A stretch of DNA of 64,000 bases from Haliscomenobacter sp965225875 (lineage in GTDB: Bacteria; Bacteroidota; Bacteroidia; Chitinophagales; Saprospiraceae), in the NCBI RefSeq assembly GCF_965225875.1, contig NZ_CBDDBS010000001.1, forward strand, positions 620,001 to 684,000, read 5' to 3'. The notes below the pieces were generated by a model. The model saw only the letters and a program-made list of their open reading frames with translations, ran no database searches and was not told the origin of the DNA. A program made the position numbers and the translations under genes. Positions 28,366 through 35,501 of this stretch are shown one piece after another. Positions within the stretch are counted from its first letter, which is position 1, and each line of letters starts with the position of its first letter.

Positions 28366-29892
28366 TTACCCCCCTTTTCGGGTGTCTCTATTTTCCAAAT
28401 GCCCTAAAATAATGCCCCAAAGCTTTTCGTAAGGAATGATTTCAATTTCACGGGATTGATGCGCCATTTCCAAAGGCACTTTAATCAATCGTTGCCAGTA
28501 TTTTTCGGTATGTCTCCGAATGGCTACCGGGTGAAAATTCTGTAGTGGAATTTCTAGCAACATATTGATGAAGCAGTTACTCCTGAATAGTTCATTTTCC
28601 TTTAAGTAGCGGCTACAATATTTTTTCATTGCCTCGATGCGATCAATTACTGCGTCATCTTTTTGCTCTTGCAGTAGCAACAACATTTGTACAATCAATA
28701 TCGGTACATTCATACCTCTTTTGTCTTTGGAAAAAATGGGAATGGTATTGAGGAATTTACCCAATCGGAAATGATGGAAGACGGAATCATCAGGAGGGAG
28801 AACGATTTTTCCCTCGCGCTGCAGGAATACCGCAAAAGCCAGGTTGATGTGCCAAATTTCTTTGGTAGCCGCAGGTAAATTATCAAAGGCTTTTTCATTG
28901 AATACCGTTTCCAAAACTTCGCAGCCGCCTTGAAAATTGTCGGTATGAAAAGAAAGCTGAAGCAAAAGTTCGTTGTACTTAAACCAATTGTAGGAACCTC
29001 TTTCAATGTATTCAAGTGCCCGCGGTGCTGCCTGTTGCCCCCGAGGGTAATCACCGAGTTGAATAAAACAGATCAGTTGTTGATAGTTAAAAATTTGAAT
29101 GGGTACTCCAGCCGTATAGGGCTTTTGGCTGAATTTATCCAACATATCATCGCATACACCTAGCAATTGTTCATAATCATTGACGCTGGAGTGAATGATG
29201 AGTCGAATCAGGCCACTGTACAACAAGAGTCGATAAGTCCCGTATTCTTCTACAGCAGGTTGGAGTTCGGCATAAAATTGGAGAGCAGCTTCTTGTGTTT
29301 CCGCTTTGACCGACTTTTCTTGTACGTAGTTCGCACTCAAATTGGCGTACAATTCCTCCGCCAGGTCTTCAGCACTCAGGATTTTCCAATATTTATGGTA
29401 CAACTCGTTATAATGGCCAAATTTATCCAAACGCCCTTCGCGGGTGCCGTAATGCAAGCGAAGCGCCCGAGCAATGTCCGCAACCAGATCAGTGAACTCG
29501 TAGGTTTCGGCTTTTTTCAAAATGTGCTCCAAGAGCATCATCGCGGCGGGCTGGGTATTGCGGCTCAGAATGATTTTAGCAGCAGCCCACTCTTTGTAAC
29601 ATTCAAAATAGGCGCGTTGCCGATCCGAAAATTTTTCTTTGAGAATGTCAATAAAAAAAACCGCATCCACCAAACGCCGACGCAGGTTTCCCTTTAGTTT
29701 AAGGTAAGCCGAATGGCGCTTATTGGACTGATAAAGCTGCAGGGCAGCATCGTCATCATCTTTAAATTTATCGCTGATGAAACCTTCGTACAATACCGAT
29801 AATTTGGGGTGGTGCTCGATACTTTGCAATAATTCTGGTAGGTACAATTTAGTATTTCGAATCAGCTCTGCCAGGCCTTTTACCAGATTCAT
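28366..29892 (-). CDS. Large all-helical cytosolic protein, unknown function
   Basis: A 508-residue protein with no signal peptide or membrane span. It is helical throughout with solenoid-like helix pairs ('NYQQLICFIQLGDYPRGQQ' near residue 270, 'NELLLQLSFHTDNFQGG' near 310). The N-terminal region ('YLKLKGNLRRRLVDAVFF' near residue 65) parallels 'NVMSNLKKLFHRFLAIDYI' in the 8735-10180 protein, suggesting related architecture. No named family is recognised. The ATG at 29892 is clear. A weak hairpin (CAGCTT/AAGCTG, about 28297-28314) lies after the stop. Confidence 0.83.
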   Translation of the reverse strand: MNLVKGLAELIRNTKLYLPELLQSIEHHPKLSVLYEGFISDKFKDDDDAALQLYQSNKRHSAYLKLKGNLRRRLVDAVFFIDILKEKFSDRQRAYFECYKEWAAAKIILSRNTQPAAMMLLEHILKKAETYEFTDLVADIARALRLHYGTREGRLDKFGHYNELYHKYWKILSAEDLAEELYANLSANYVQEKSVKAETQEAALQFYAELQPAVEEYGTYRLLLYSGLIRLIIHSSVNDYEQLLGVCDDMLDKFSQKPYTAGVPIQIFNYQQLICFIQLGDYPRGQQAAPRALEYIERGSYNWFKYNELLLQLSFHTDNFQGGCEVLETVFNEKAFDNLPAATKEIWHINLAFAVFLQREGKIVLPPDDSVFHHFRLGKFLNTIPIFSKDKRGMNVPILIVQMLLLLQEQKDDAVIDRIEAMKKYCSRYLKENELFRSNCFINMLLEIPLQNFHPVAIRRHTEKYWQRLIKVPLEMAHQSREIEIIPYEKLWGIILGHLENRDTRKGG

Positions 29893-30055
29893 GGCTGCTT
29901 GTTTTTCGTCAAGTATAAGTATTTGTGTTCTTTTGAAGCAAGAGCCTCAAAATGAGAACGCTAAAAGTAAGCATAAGTTGGAGATGCTGTGTGGAAGGAT
30001 TCCTGGATTCAGACAAAATTGCGCTATTCAGATTTTTTAATACCTATCAAAATAA

Positions 30056-30823
30056 TCAATAGTATCCATATTTCTTCCAAATCTTCTTGGCTTCCGCTGA
30101 AAACAAAAAATCAAAAAATTTACGGCTGGCCTCCGGGTGCTGCTTTTGCCCATAACTGGTAATCACCGCCGCCTGGCGAATCGGCTCATGGTGTTTTGGG
30201 TCAATGTCTACCCATTTGCCTTTGCCGCGCATCTCTTCGGCCATGACCATCGATTTGGCGGTCAGGCCCACTTCACAGGCACCAGCCAGGATGTATTGGG
30301 TGGTTTGGGCTATACTTTCGCCGTACACCAGTCGGTTTTCTACCTTGGTGTACAGGCCCTTTTTTTTGAGCCATTCAACCGCCGCTCGCCCATAGGGGGC
30401 CGTTCTGGCATTGGCGACTGCAATTTTTTTCACCCGAGCGTCCAACAGTATTTTACCATCGGGCTTGAGGATCAGTCCGGGCTGGGTGCTCCACAATACC
30501 AGAGTGCCTTGAGCATAAACCTTGGGTGCATTGGCCGTCATCCCGGCTTTTTGCAAACCCTGCGGATATTCTTCATCGGCGGATACAAATACGTCAAAAG
30601 GGGCACCCTGGGTGATTTGGGTGCTCAATTTACCGGAGGAACTGTAGTTGATTTCCACCTTGAGTTTGGTTTTGGCTTCAAAGGCTTTTTCAATGTCTTC
30701 GAGCGCAAAACGGACGTTGGCAGCGGCGGCTACGGCGAGGTCTTGGGCATCAAGGGGTTGAGACCAAAGTTGAATAATAACAAAAATGGCCAAAAGCCAG
30801 ATTCTCATCTTTGTTTTTTTCAT
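30056..30823 (-). CDS. modA: Molybdate ABC transporter substrate-binding protein
   Basis: A 255-residue periplasmic protein with a signal peptide (1-27, ending 'QPLDAQ'). ModA signatures are clear: 'AAAANVRFALEDIEKAFEAK', 'YSSSGKLSTQI..GAPFDVFVSADEEYP', 'GTLVLW', 'IAVANARTAPYGRAAVEWL' and 'SIAQTTQYI.AGACEVGLTA'. It captures molybdate or tungstate for an ABC importer. It starts 10 bp after the molybdopterin-fold gene, so the two form an operon. No modB or modC permease/ATPase gene is adjacent: the next gene downstream is the unrelated helical protein. Confidence 0.93.
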   Translation of the reverse strand: MKKTKMRIWLLAIFVIIQLWSQPLDAQDLAVAAAANVRFALEDIEKAFEAKTKLKVEINYSSSGKLSTQITQGAPFDVFVSADEEYPQGLQKAGMTANAPKVYAQGTLVLWSTQPGLILKPDGKILLDARVKKIAVANARTAPYGRAAVEWLKKKGLYTKVENRLVYGESIAQTTQYILAGACEVGLTAKSMVMAEEMRGKGKWVDIDPKHHEPIRQAAVITSYGQKQHPEASRKFFDFLFSAEAKKIWKKYGYY

Positions 30824-30833
30824 AAAATAGCGC

Positions 30834-31346
30834 TTACAAGCGTTTGACCGTTATTGTAGTAAACCCTTTCAAATAGCGGCGACCCGTTCGGGCATCACTC
30901 ATCGAAACTACCGCAATCCGCTGTTCCATAGCATCCAACTCCAACCCATTAGCTTTGGTGAGGACATACACTTTATCCCCCACCGGGGTATTGAAAATTT
31001 CATTCCAGGAATACACCACCTGATAGCCATCCGTCGCTTCAAAAACCAGGTAAAACTGACTTAGGTCTTTGGGGGAATCTACGGCAAATTCTACTTTTTC
31101 AAACAATGCCTTGATCGGAATGCCCTCCAGGCTTTTCAAAGTGCTGCGCAGAGTACCGTCGTGGCTGTAGATGTTGAGCTTTCCCTGACCGGCCTTTTGG
31201 CTGGGGTATTTTTTCAAATCTTCGATGCTGAATTTGAGTTCCTGTTTTACCGCGCCAACAATCGAAATAGAACCACTCGGATCTATTTTCTTTTGAGCCG
31301 ATAAGGTCAGTGGCAAAAGGAGGAACAAAAAAAAGAAGTATTTCAT
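30834..31346 (-). CDS. Secreted molybdopterin-binding (sulfite-oxidase) fold protein without cysteine
   Basis: A 170-residue exported protein starting at the ATG at 31346 (signal 'MKYFFFLFLLLPLTLSAQ'). The mature part fits a stand-alone oxidoreductase molybdopterin-binding domain: 'SIVGAVKQELKFSIEDLKKYP', 'YSHDGTLRSTLKSLEGIPIKALFEKV', 'LVFEATDGYQVVYSWNEIFN' and 'GRRYLKGFTTITV'. The mature protein contains no cysteine, so the molybdenum-ligating Cys of sulfite oxidases is absent and catalysis of that type is unlikely. It is co-transcribed with modA (10-bp gap) and lies downstream of a ModE-like operator, suggesting a binding or carrier role (inference). Confidence 0.85.
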   Translation of the reverse strand: MKYFFFLFLLLPLTLSAQKKIDPSGSISIVGAVKQELKFSIEDLKKYPSQKAGQGKLNIYSHDGTLRSTLKSLEGIPIKALFEKVEFAVDSPKDLSQFYLVFEATDGYQVVYSWNEIFNTPVGDKVYVLTKANGLELDAMEQRIAVVSMSDARTGRRYLKGFTTITVKRL

Positions 31347-31484
31347 CACTTGATGTTTGGTATTTGGCAATAGAGATATTGTTTTTGAAAAGAACCGCAG
31401 GCTCCTTTCCAATTGTGAAAAGAAGCCTCGGTTGCCGTATATAACCTAATATCAATAGACAAATTTGGGTCTGGCTTACTCCCT

Positions 31485-31590
31485 TAGGTGTCCTTAGGTG
31501 TCTAAGGTGGTTCAAAATGAACCTAGTTGGTTCTAAAAATTGTAGAATTTTTAATTTGAACCACCTTAGGCACCTAAGAGCACCTTAGTA
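31485..31590. repeat. Palindromic repeat with 24-bp arms (CTTAGGTG family)
   Basis: Arms 31493-31516 and 31555-31578 are reverse complements with one mismatch, and pairing continues outward with small gaps through repeated CTTAGGTG/CTAAGGTG words. The 38-bp centre (GAACC...GGTTC, TAAAAATT...AATTTTTA) is itself partly palindromic. It lies between the ModE-like operator and the molybdate operon start, so the leader RNA would fold around it. Confidence 0.8.
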
Positions 31591-31634
31591 CTGATACGCC
31601 CTTGGCGTTTATGAGGAAACCGCAGCTAAAATAG

Positions 31635-31658
31635 CGTTATATTTTTAAAGAAATAACG
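31635..31658 (-). promoter_or_regulatory. Candidate ModE-type operator
   Basis: Half-sites CGTTATAT and AAATAACG face each other across 8 bp in a 24-bp window, the same outer halves and overall length I recall for the E. coli modABCD operator. It is between the ModE-type regulator gene and the molybdopterin-fold/modA operon, where molybdate-dependent repression would act. The match is by memory and needs a motif scan. Confidence 0.5.
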
Positions 31659-31708
31659 AAAGGCAAAAAAAGTTCAATCAAATGCTATTTGGTCAGCTTG
31701 ATCCAGGG

Positions 31709-32116
31709 TTATTCGCCTCTCAATAGGTTTTGGGTTTCTTGTTGTAAAAAAGCTTCAAAGCGTTGCTGGAGCTCGCGGTAAGTTTGAATGAGTGCCTGAG
31801 CGGTCTCACTAAGTTGGGCTCCCCCACCCTGCTCACCGCCCGTTTGGGTCACAATCAGGGGCGTCTCAGCTTGCCGATTGAGCGATTGCACCATCAGCCA
31901 GGCTTTTTTATAGGACATCCCCATTTCTTTGGCGGCTTTGTTGATCGAGCCAGTGGCGGCAATGCGTTCCATGAGTTCAATCCGGCCCGGGCCAAGAAAG
32001 GGTTCATCAGGGCCAACAATGCGCAGCATGCCGCTGACGCGGTAAGAGGTGCTGTTTTTGAGATGGGTTTTGATGTTCAAGGTTGGGTGGGTTTTTATTC
32101 GAATGAAAAATACCAT
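31709..32116 (-). CDS. ModE-type molybdate-responsive regulator, DNA-binding domain only
   Basis: A 135-residue winged-helix protein matching the N-terminal domain of ModE: 'LGPGRIELMERIAATGSINKAAKEMGMSYKKAW' type order, seen as 'FLGPGRIELMERI', 'GSINKAAKEMGMSYKKAW' and the wing 'TGGEQGGGAQLSETAQAL'. The C-terminal molybdate-sensing MOP domains of full ModE (about 260 residues) are absent, so either it senses metal differently or a separate partner does. The ATG at 32116 is used because the strand before the helix-turn-helix needs the N-terminal 20 residues. It lies upstream of the molybdate genes and is divergent from the CysH-like gene. Confidence 0.9.
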   Translation of the reverse strand: MVFFIRIKTHPTLNIKTHLKNSTSYRVSGMLRIVGPDEPFLGPGRIELMERIAATGSINKAAKEMGMSYKKAWLMVQSLNRQAETPLIVTQTGGEQGGGAQLSETAQALIQTYRELQQRFEAFLQQETQNLLRGE

Positions 32117-32224
32117 TAAAGTCCATACATCACTGCTATATCACCTCAATTTGCGCAAAAAATAATAGTTGTGATTTATTTTTCAAAAATCCTATCGAAA
32201 AACTAGACTTTTAAAAACATTCAC

Positions 32225-32232
32225 TATCTTTG
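32225..32232 (+). promoter_or_regulatory. -7 box for the CysH-like gene
   Basis: TATCTTTG matches TAnnTTTG exactly and lies 39 bp before the ATG at 32271. No clear TTG is at the expected -33 distance. AAGGAG directly precedes the start codon. Confidence 0.5.
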
Positions 32233-32270
32233 TAGCGTTCAACTAACAAATCATCAAAAACTACAAGGAG

Positions 32271-32975
32271 ATGAATACGCTGACCCAAGCTTTAGTCGCA
32301 CAAATCGCCAACCAACTGGACGCCCAGGGCGAAGCTAACCCTCTAGAAAACCTCCGCCTCATCGCCGAGCAATTTGCAGGTAAGGCGGTTTTTTTAACCA
32401 ATTTTACCCTCGAAGATCAACTCATTACCCACTGGATTGCCACACACAACTTGCCCATCAAAGTCGTGGTCAGCAACCCCAACTACCCCTTCAAAGAAAC
32501 TTACAGTACCTGGGCAAAAACCCAGGAACGTTATCAGCTGCCGATTGCCGTGTACGCTGCCGATGGTAGCGTATTGGAAAATCAAACCCAAGATCAGGCA
32601 ACAGCTGTTGCTTCTACTGAAGAAAACATTCTGCCCATCCTGCAAGGTGAAATGCTGCTGATCACGGGCACTCGTGCAGGCCAAAGTTGGCAAGGTCGTC
32701 AGCTCACTGCCGACTTCTCCTGGAACAAATCCCTTAAAATCTTCGAATTCCATCCCCTCTTCCACCGTTCCTTCCACAAGGTATTTATGGAAGTGCTGCG
32801 TGAAGGAGTTCCTTTCAACCCACTGCACAACCAGGGTTACCTGCGGGTAGGCCACGCTCAAGATACCGAAGCGGCACACAGTTCTGAATACTGGGATGGT
32901 CGTTGGTGGTGGGATCACGCACAACGTATTTTTATCCACCCTTATACTCCTGGCGTACGTAAGAAAGCGGTATAG
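32271..32975 (+). CDS. Degenerate CysH (PAPS/APS reductase) homologue lacking all cysteines
   Basis: A 234-residue cytosolic protein collinear with phosphoadenylyl-sulfate reductases: 'FTLEDQLITHWI' at the SFGxEDQ P-loop position (about residue 47), 'YPFKETYSTW' at the FPETY position, 'GTRAGQSWQGRQ' for the GxRxxQSxxR loop, 'VPFNPLHNQGY' and 'DGRWWWDH' near the C-terminus. The catalytic Cys of the Cys-Gly tail and the CC pairs that bind the iron-sulfur cluster in APS reductases are missing, and there is no cysteine anywhere ('YLRVGHAQDTE' replaces the usual GC-x-PCT). Sulfate reduction by the known mechanism is therefore unlikely; nucleotide or oxyanion binding may remain. It is divergent from the ModE-type gene. 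Confidence 0.82.
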   Translation: MNTLTQALVAQIANQLDAQGEANPLENLRLIAEQFAGKAVFLTNFTLEDQLITHWIATHNLPIKVVVSNPNYPFKETYSTWAKTQERYQLPIAVYAADGSVLENQTQDQATAVASTEENILPILQGEMLLITGTRAGQSWQGRQLTADFSWNKSLKIFEFHPLFHRSFHKVFMEVLREGVPFNPLHNQGYLRVGHAQDTEAAHSSEYWDGRWWWDHAQRIFIHPYTPGVRKKAV

Positions 32976-33016
32976 CAATTTTTATTTTCCTTGTAGAAAA
33001 AAATAGCTAGTCATCA

Positions 33017-33051
33017 AAAACGGCTTGACGGGTATTCCATCAAGCCGTTTT
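33017..33051. terminator. Bidirectional intrinsic terminator
   Basis: Perfect 12-bp arms (AAAACGGCTTGA, 33017-33028, and 33040-33051) with an 11-nt loop are followed on the plus strand by TTCTTTTTTA and on the minus strand by TTTTTG-like sequence. It separates the convergent CysH-like and TolB-like genes. Confidence 0.88.
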
Positions 33052-33069
33052 TCTTTTTTACCTACTTTT

Positions 33070-34086
33070 TCACTTCCCCTTTTTCCCCAAACCCAACTCA
33101 CTCACATCCATCAGAAAAAGCGACAACGATCGGTCCCCAGGCTTATTCCCCCTACTCGACGAAAAGGCCAGCGTCTTCCCATCCGGTGATATGCTGGGAA
33201 ACCCATCAAAAGAAGGACTGCTGGTAATCTGTTGCTCCTGCATGGTTTGAAGATTCAGGAAGAAAATGTCATAATTGTGCGGCGGCAGCACCTTTACATA
33301 AAAGACATGAACCCCGTCGGGTGCCGGACTCGGTGCCCAATGCGTACCTTCTTCAAAAGTGATTTGTTTAAAATCGCTACCATCCTCCTGGAGGGTGAAG
33401 AGGTGCATGGAGCGGCTCCGGTTGTCTTCTTCCGATTTTTTCCAGGCCCGGGTGATGATGGTTTTGTTGTCAGGCAAATACAATGCCCCGCCCTCCTGCC
33501 AATCAGGGGTAAAAGTGATCTGTTTTTGATCGCTACCATCGGGGTTCATGGTCCACAAATCCATTTTGCCATCAATTTGGCGGCCAAACAGAATTTTATG
33601 CCCATCGGGCGCATAAGTCACTTCCGCATCGTAAACCTGGTTATTGGTCAGGCGTTTCACTTTTTTACCATTCAAATCCGAGGTGTACAATTCTGCGCCT
33701 TGCGGATAATCTTTGACCTCGGAGTAGTTGCCGGGGTGCATGTCCAGATGATCCCGGGTAGAGGTCCAGATGATTCTTTTCCCATTGGGATGAAAGTAGG
33801 AACAGGCATCTGCTCCTTTGTCGTTGATTCTTTTGCGATTTGTGCCGTCCACATTTATAGTGTACACCATGAATGTGGAATCTCCAGCATCTTTCCCGTT
33901 GTAAATCAGCGTTTTCCCATTAGGTGAAAAATAGCACTCCGCCCCATTGCTCACGTTGGGAATTTTCCAGGACTTGAATTTTTCCGTTGCGGGGGCGGCG
34001 CTAGCTGGCTGAGCGTGGATATGGACTGACTGGGTAGTCACAGCTGCCCATAATAAGCAGGGTAGCCATAGCAGTTTCTTTTTCAT
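33070..34086 (-). CDS. TolB-like beta-propeller (PD40) secreted protein
   Basis: A 338-residue protein with a signal peptide (about 1-26, ending 'HIHAQ') and six or so PD40/WD40-like blades, recognisable by repeated '.FSPNGKTLIY', 'YFHPNGKRIIW', 'TYAPDGHKILFGRQ' and 'SISPDGKTLAFSSSRGN' motifs. This is the TolB C-terminal propeller fold without the TolB N-terminal domain. Such periplasmic propellers act as binding modules; the partner is unknown. It runs convergent with the CysH-like gene, sharing the terminator at 33017-33051. The 120-bp palindromic repeat at 34120-34240 lies just upstream of the start. Confidence 0.88.
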   Translation of the reverse strand: MKKKLLWLPCLLWAAVTTQSVHIHAQPASAAPATEKFKSWKIPNVSNGAECYFSPNGKTLIYNGKDAGDSTFMVYTINVDGTNRKRINDKGADACSYFHPNGKRIIWTSTRDHLDMHPGNYSEVKDYPQGAELYTSDLNGKKVKRLTNNQVYDAEVTYAPDGHKILFGRQIDGKMDLWTMNPDGSDQKQITFTPDWQEGGALYLPDNKTIITRAWKKSEEDNRSRSMHLFTLQEDGSDFKQITFEEGTHWAPSPAPDGVHVFYVKVLPPHNYDIFFLNLQTMQEQQITSSPSFDGFPSISPDGKTLAFSSSRGNKPGDRSLSLFLMDVSELGLGKKGK

Positions 34087-34119
34087 ACGGTTTGATTTGG
34101 AGGTAACTAATCTAATAAG

Positions 34120-34240
34120 TAACGCAGAAAAATTAACTTCCCGATTTTGGGTTTTGAATAGGGAATCGAACGTTTCATTTCAAGTGAGCTTCCTATTCAA
34201 AAGCCTCTAAAAAAATCGGGAAGTAATTTTTTGCGTCATA
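34120..34240. repeat. ~120-bp palindromic repeat, family P1, copy 1
   Basis: This copy runs from TAACGCAGAAAAATTAACTT to TTTTTTGCGTCATA and folds on itself through about 40-bp imperfect arms (ACTTCCCGATTT...AAATCGGGAAGT, TTGAATAGG...CCTATTCAA). It is the near-exact reverse complement of the element at 42284-42403. A possible short direct flank (TAAGT on both sides) would fit a target duplication. It lies between the divergent TolB-like and TauE genes. Confidence 0.85.
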
Positions 34241-34455
34241 CTAAGTGGTTACTGTTCAGAAATATAAACATTAAAAAGAAGCCGCCCAAAATTTTGAGAA
34301 CTAGCGAATAGCGTTAACCTCCACAATCAATAACCTTCACCGTAATTGAAAAAAATTCATGCGCTAACTCATTCTTAATGAGGCACTAAATCCTAATATT
34401 CGCAAGGGTGCTTATTTTTTTTATCATAAACCCTACAAAGTTGATGAAGTTTTAA

Positions 34456-34463
34456 TAAATTTG
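34456..34463 (+). promoter_or_regulatory. -7 box of the TauE/SafE gene
   Basis: TAAATTTG matches TAnnTTTG. Transcription from it would begin near 34470, which rules out the in-frame TTG at 34461 as start codon and supports the ATG at 34515. Confidence 0.45.
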
Positions 34464-34514
34464 TGTGCCCAAACATCAATAGACACCACCATACTTTATA
34501 CTCAATCACCAAAC

Positions 34515-35378
34515 ATGCTCGAAAGAATTTCACTAAAGCACATAACAGTGCTGATAATAGCCATGAAAGTGGCCATGGCCCTGTATCTATTTTGGGGCAT
34601 TATCAACCGAGGTGGCACGGAAACCGCCTTTGCTTTTGACTGGTCATTTTTGGGCTATTTGTTGACTGGGTTTATTGCCCAGTTAATCGATGGTGCATTA
34701 GGTATGGCGCATGGGGTTACTTGTACTTCTTTGTTGTTCTATTTTGGGGTTTCACCTGCGGTAGCCACGGCCAGTGTCCACACGACGAAGGTTTTTACTG
34801 CTGGGGCCTCTGGCTTGTCCCATTTGTACTTGGGCAATGTGGATCGAAAGCTGTTGCTCCGCCTCATTTTACCTGGCATTTTGGGCGCAGTTATTGGCGC
34901 TTACATGATCTCGGAGATATTGGACGGCAAATGGATCAAGCCTTACATCACCATGTATTTGCTATTTCTGGGGGTATTGATTCTATTGAAGAGTTTCCGT
35001 ACCCAGCGACCCAAAACCGAAGTGAAGTTTGTCTCCTTGTTGGGCGCATTTGGCGGTTTTTTTGACTCCATTGGTGGAGGTGGATGGGGTCCAATTGTCA
35101 CCTCTAACATCGTCAATCAGGGCAATGACCCTCGTGAAGCAGTAGGTACGGTTAACACTGCTGAGTTTTTTGTAGCTTTTTTCAGTACGATGGTATTTCT
35201 GGTATTTGTTGTAGTTGAAAGTTGGCAAGTTGTGCTGGGGCTTATTGCCGGAGGCTTACTGGCGGCACCCCTAGGAGCTATGTTGGTTCGTCAAATTCGC
35301 CCCAAAACCTTGATGTTTCTGGTGGGGATCACCATTATTTTGTCCCAAAGTTACAATTTGTACAGCTGGTTATTTTGA
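34515..35378 (+). CDS. TauE/SafE (TSUP) family membrane exporter
   Basis: A 287-residue polytopic membrane protein with about eight hydrophobic segments and the duplicated TSUP fold: first half 'GFIAQLIDGALGMAHGVTCTSLLFYFGVSPAVATASVHTTKVFTAGASG' in pieces ('AQLIDGALGMAHG', 'SVHTTKVFTAG'), second half 'GGGGWGPIVTSNIVNQG' and 'AVGTVNTAEFFVAF'. Family members move sulfite, sulfoacetate, thiosulfate or other small anions. The ATG at 34515 is preferred because a -7 box overlaps the upstream TTG. Its nearness to the CysH-like gene is suggestive of sulfur handling but not an operon, since a convergent pair lies between. It ends at a terminator at 35390-35421. Confidence 0.9.
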   Translation: MLERISLKHITVLIIAMKVAMALYLFWGIINRGGTETAFAFDWSFLGYLLTGFIAQLIDGALGMAHGVTCTSLLFYFGVSPAVATASVHTTKVFTAGASGLSHLYLGNVDRKLLLRLILPGILGAVIGAYMISEILDGKWIKPYITMYLLFLGVLILLKSFRTQRPKTEVKFVSLLGAFGGFFDSIGGGGWGPIVTSNIVNQGNDPREAVGTVNTAEFFVAFFSTMVFLVFVVVESWQVVLGLIAGGLLAAPLGAMLVRQIRPKTLMFLVGITIILSQSYNLYSWLF

Positions 35379-35389
35379 CCCGTAAACTC

Positions 35390-35421
35390 AAAAAAACCAT
35401 CCTAAAAAGGTTGGTTTTTTT
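35390..35421 (+). terminator. Intrinsic terminator
   Basis: AAAAAACCATCC and GGTTGGTTTTTT pair with one T-T mismatch around TAAAAA, followed by further T. It closes the TauE/SafE gene. Confidence 0.75.
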
Positions 35422-35501
35422 GGGCATAAAACTCTATTTTTTCGATGTAATTTATCAATTAACTTCTACATATTTTCCCATATCCAAACCAAACAAGACT
35501 T

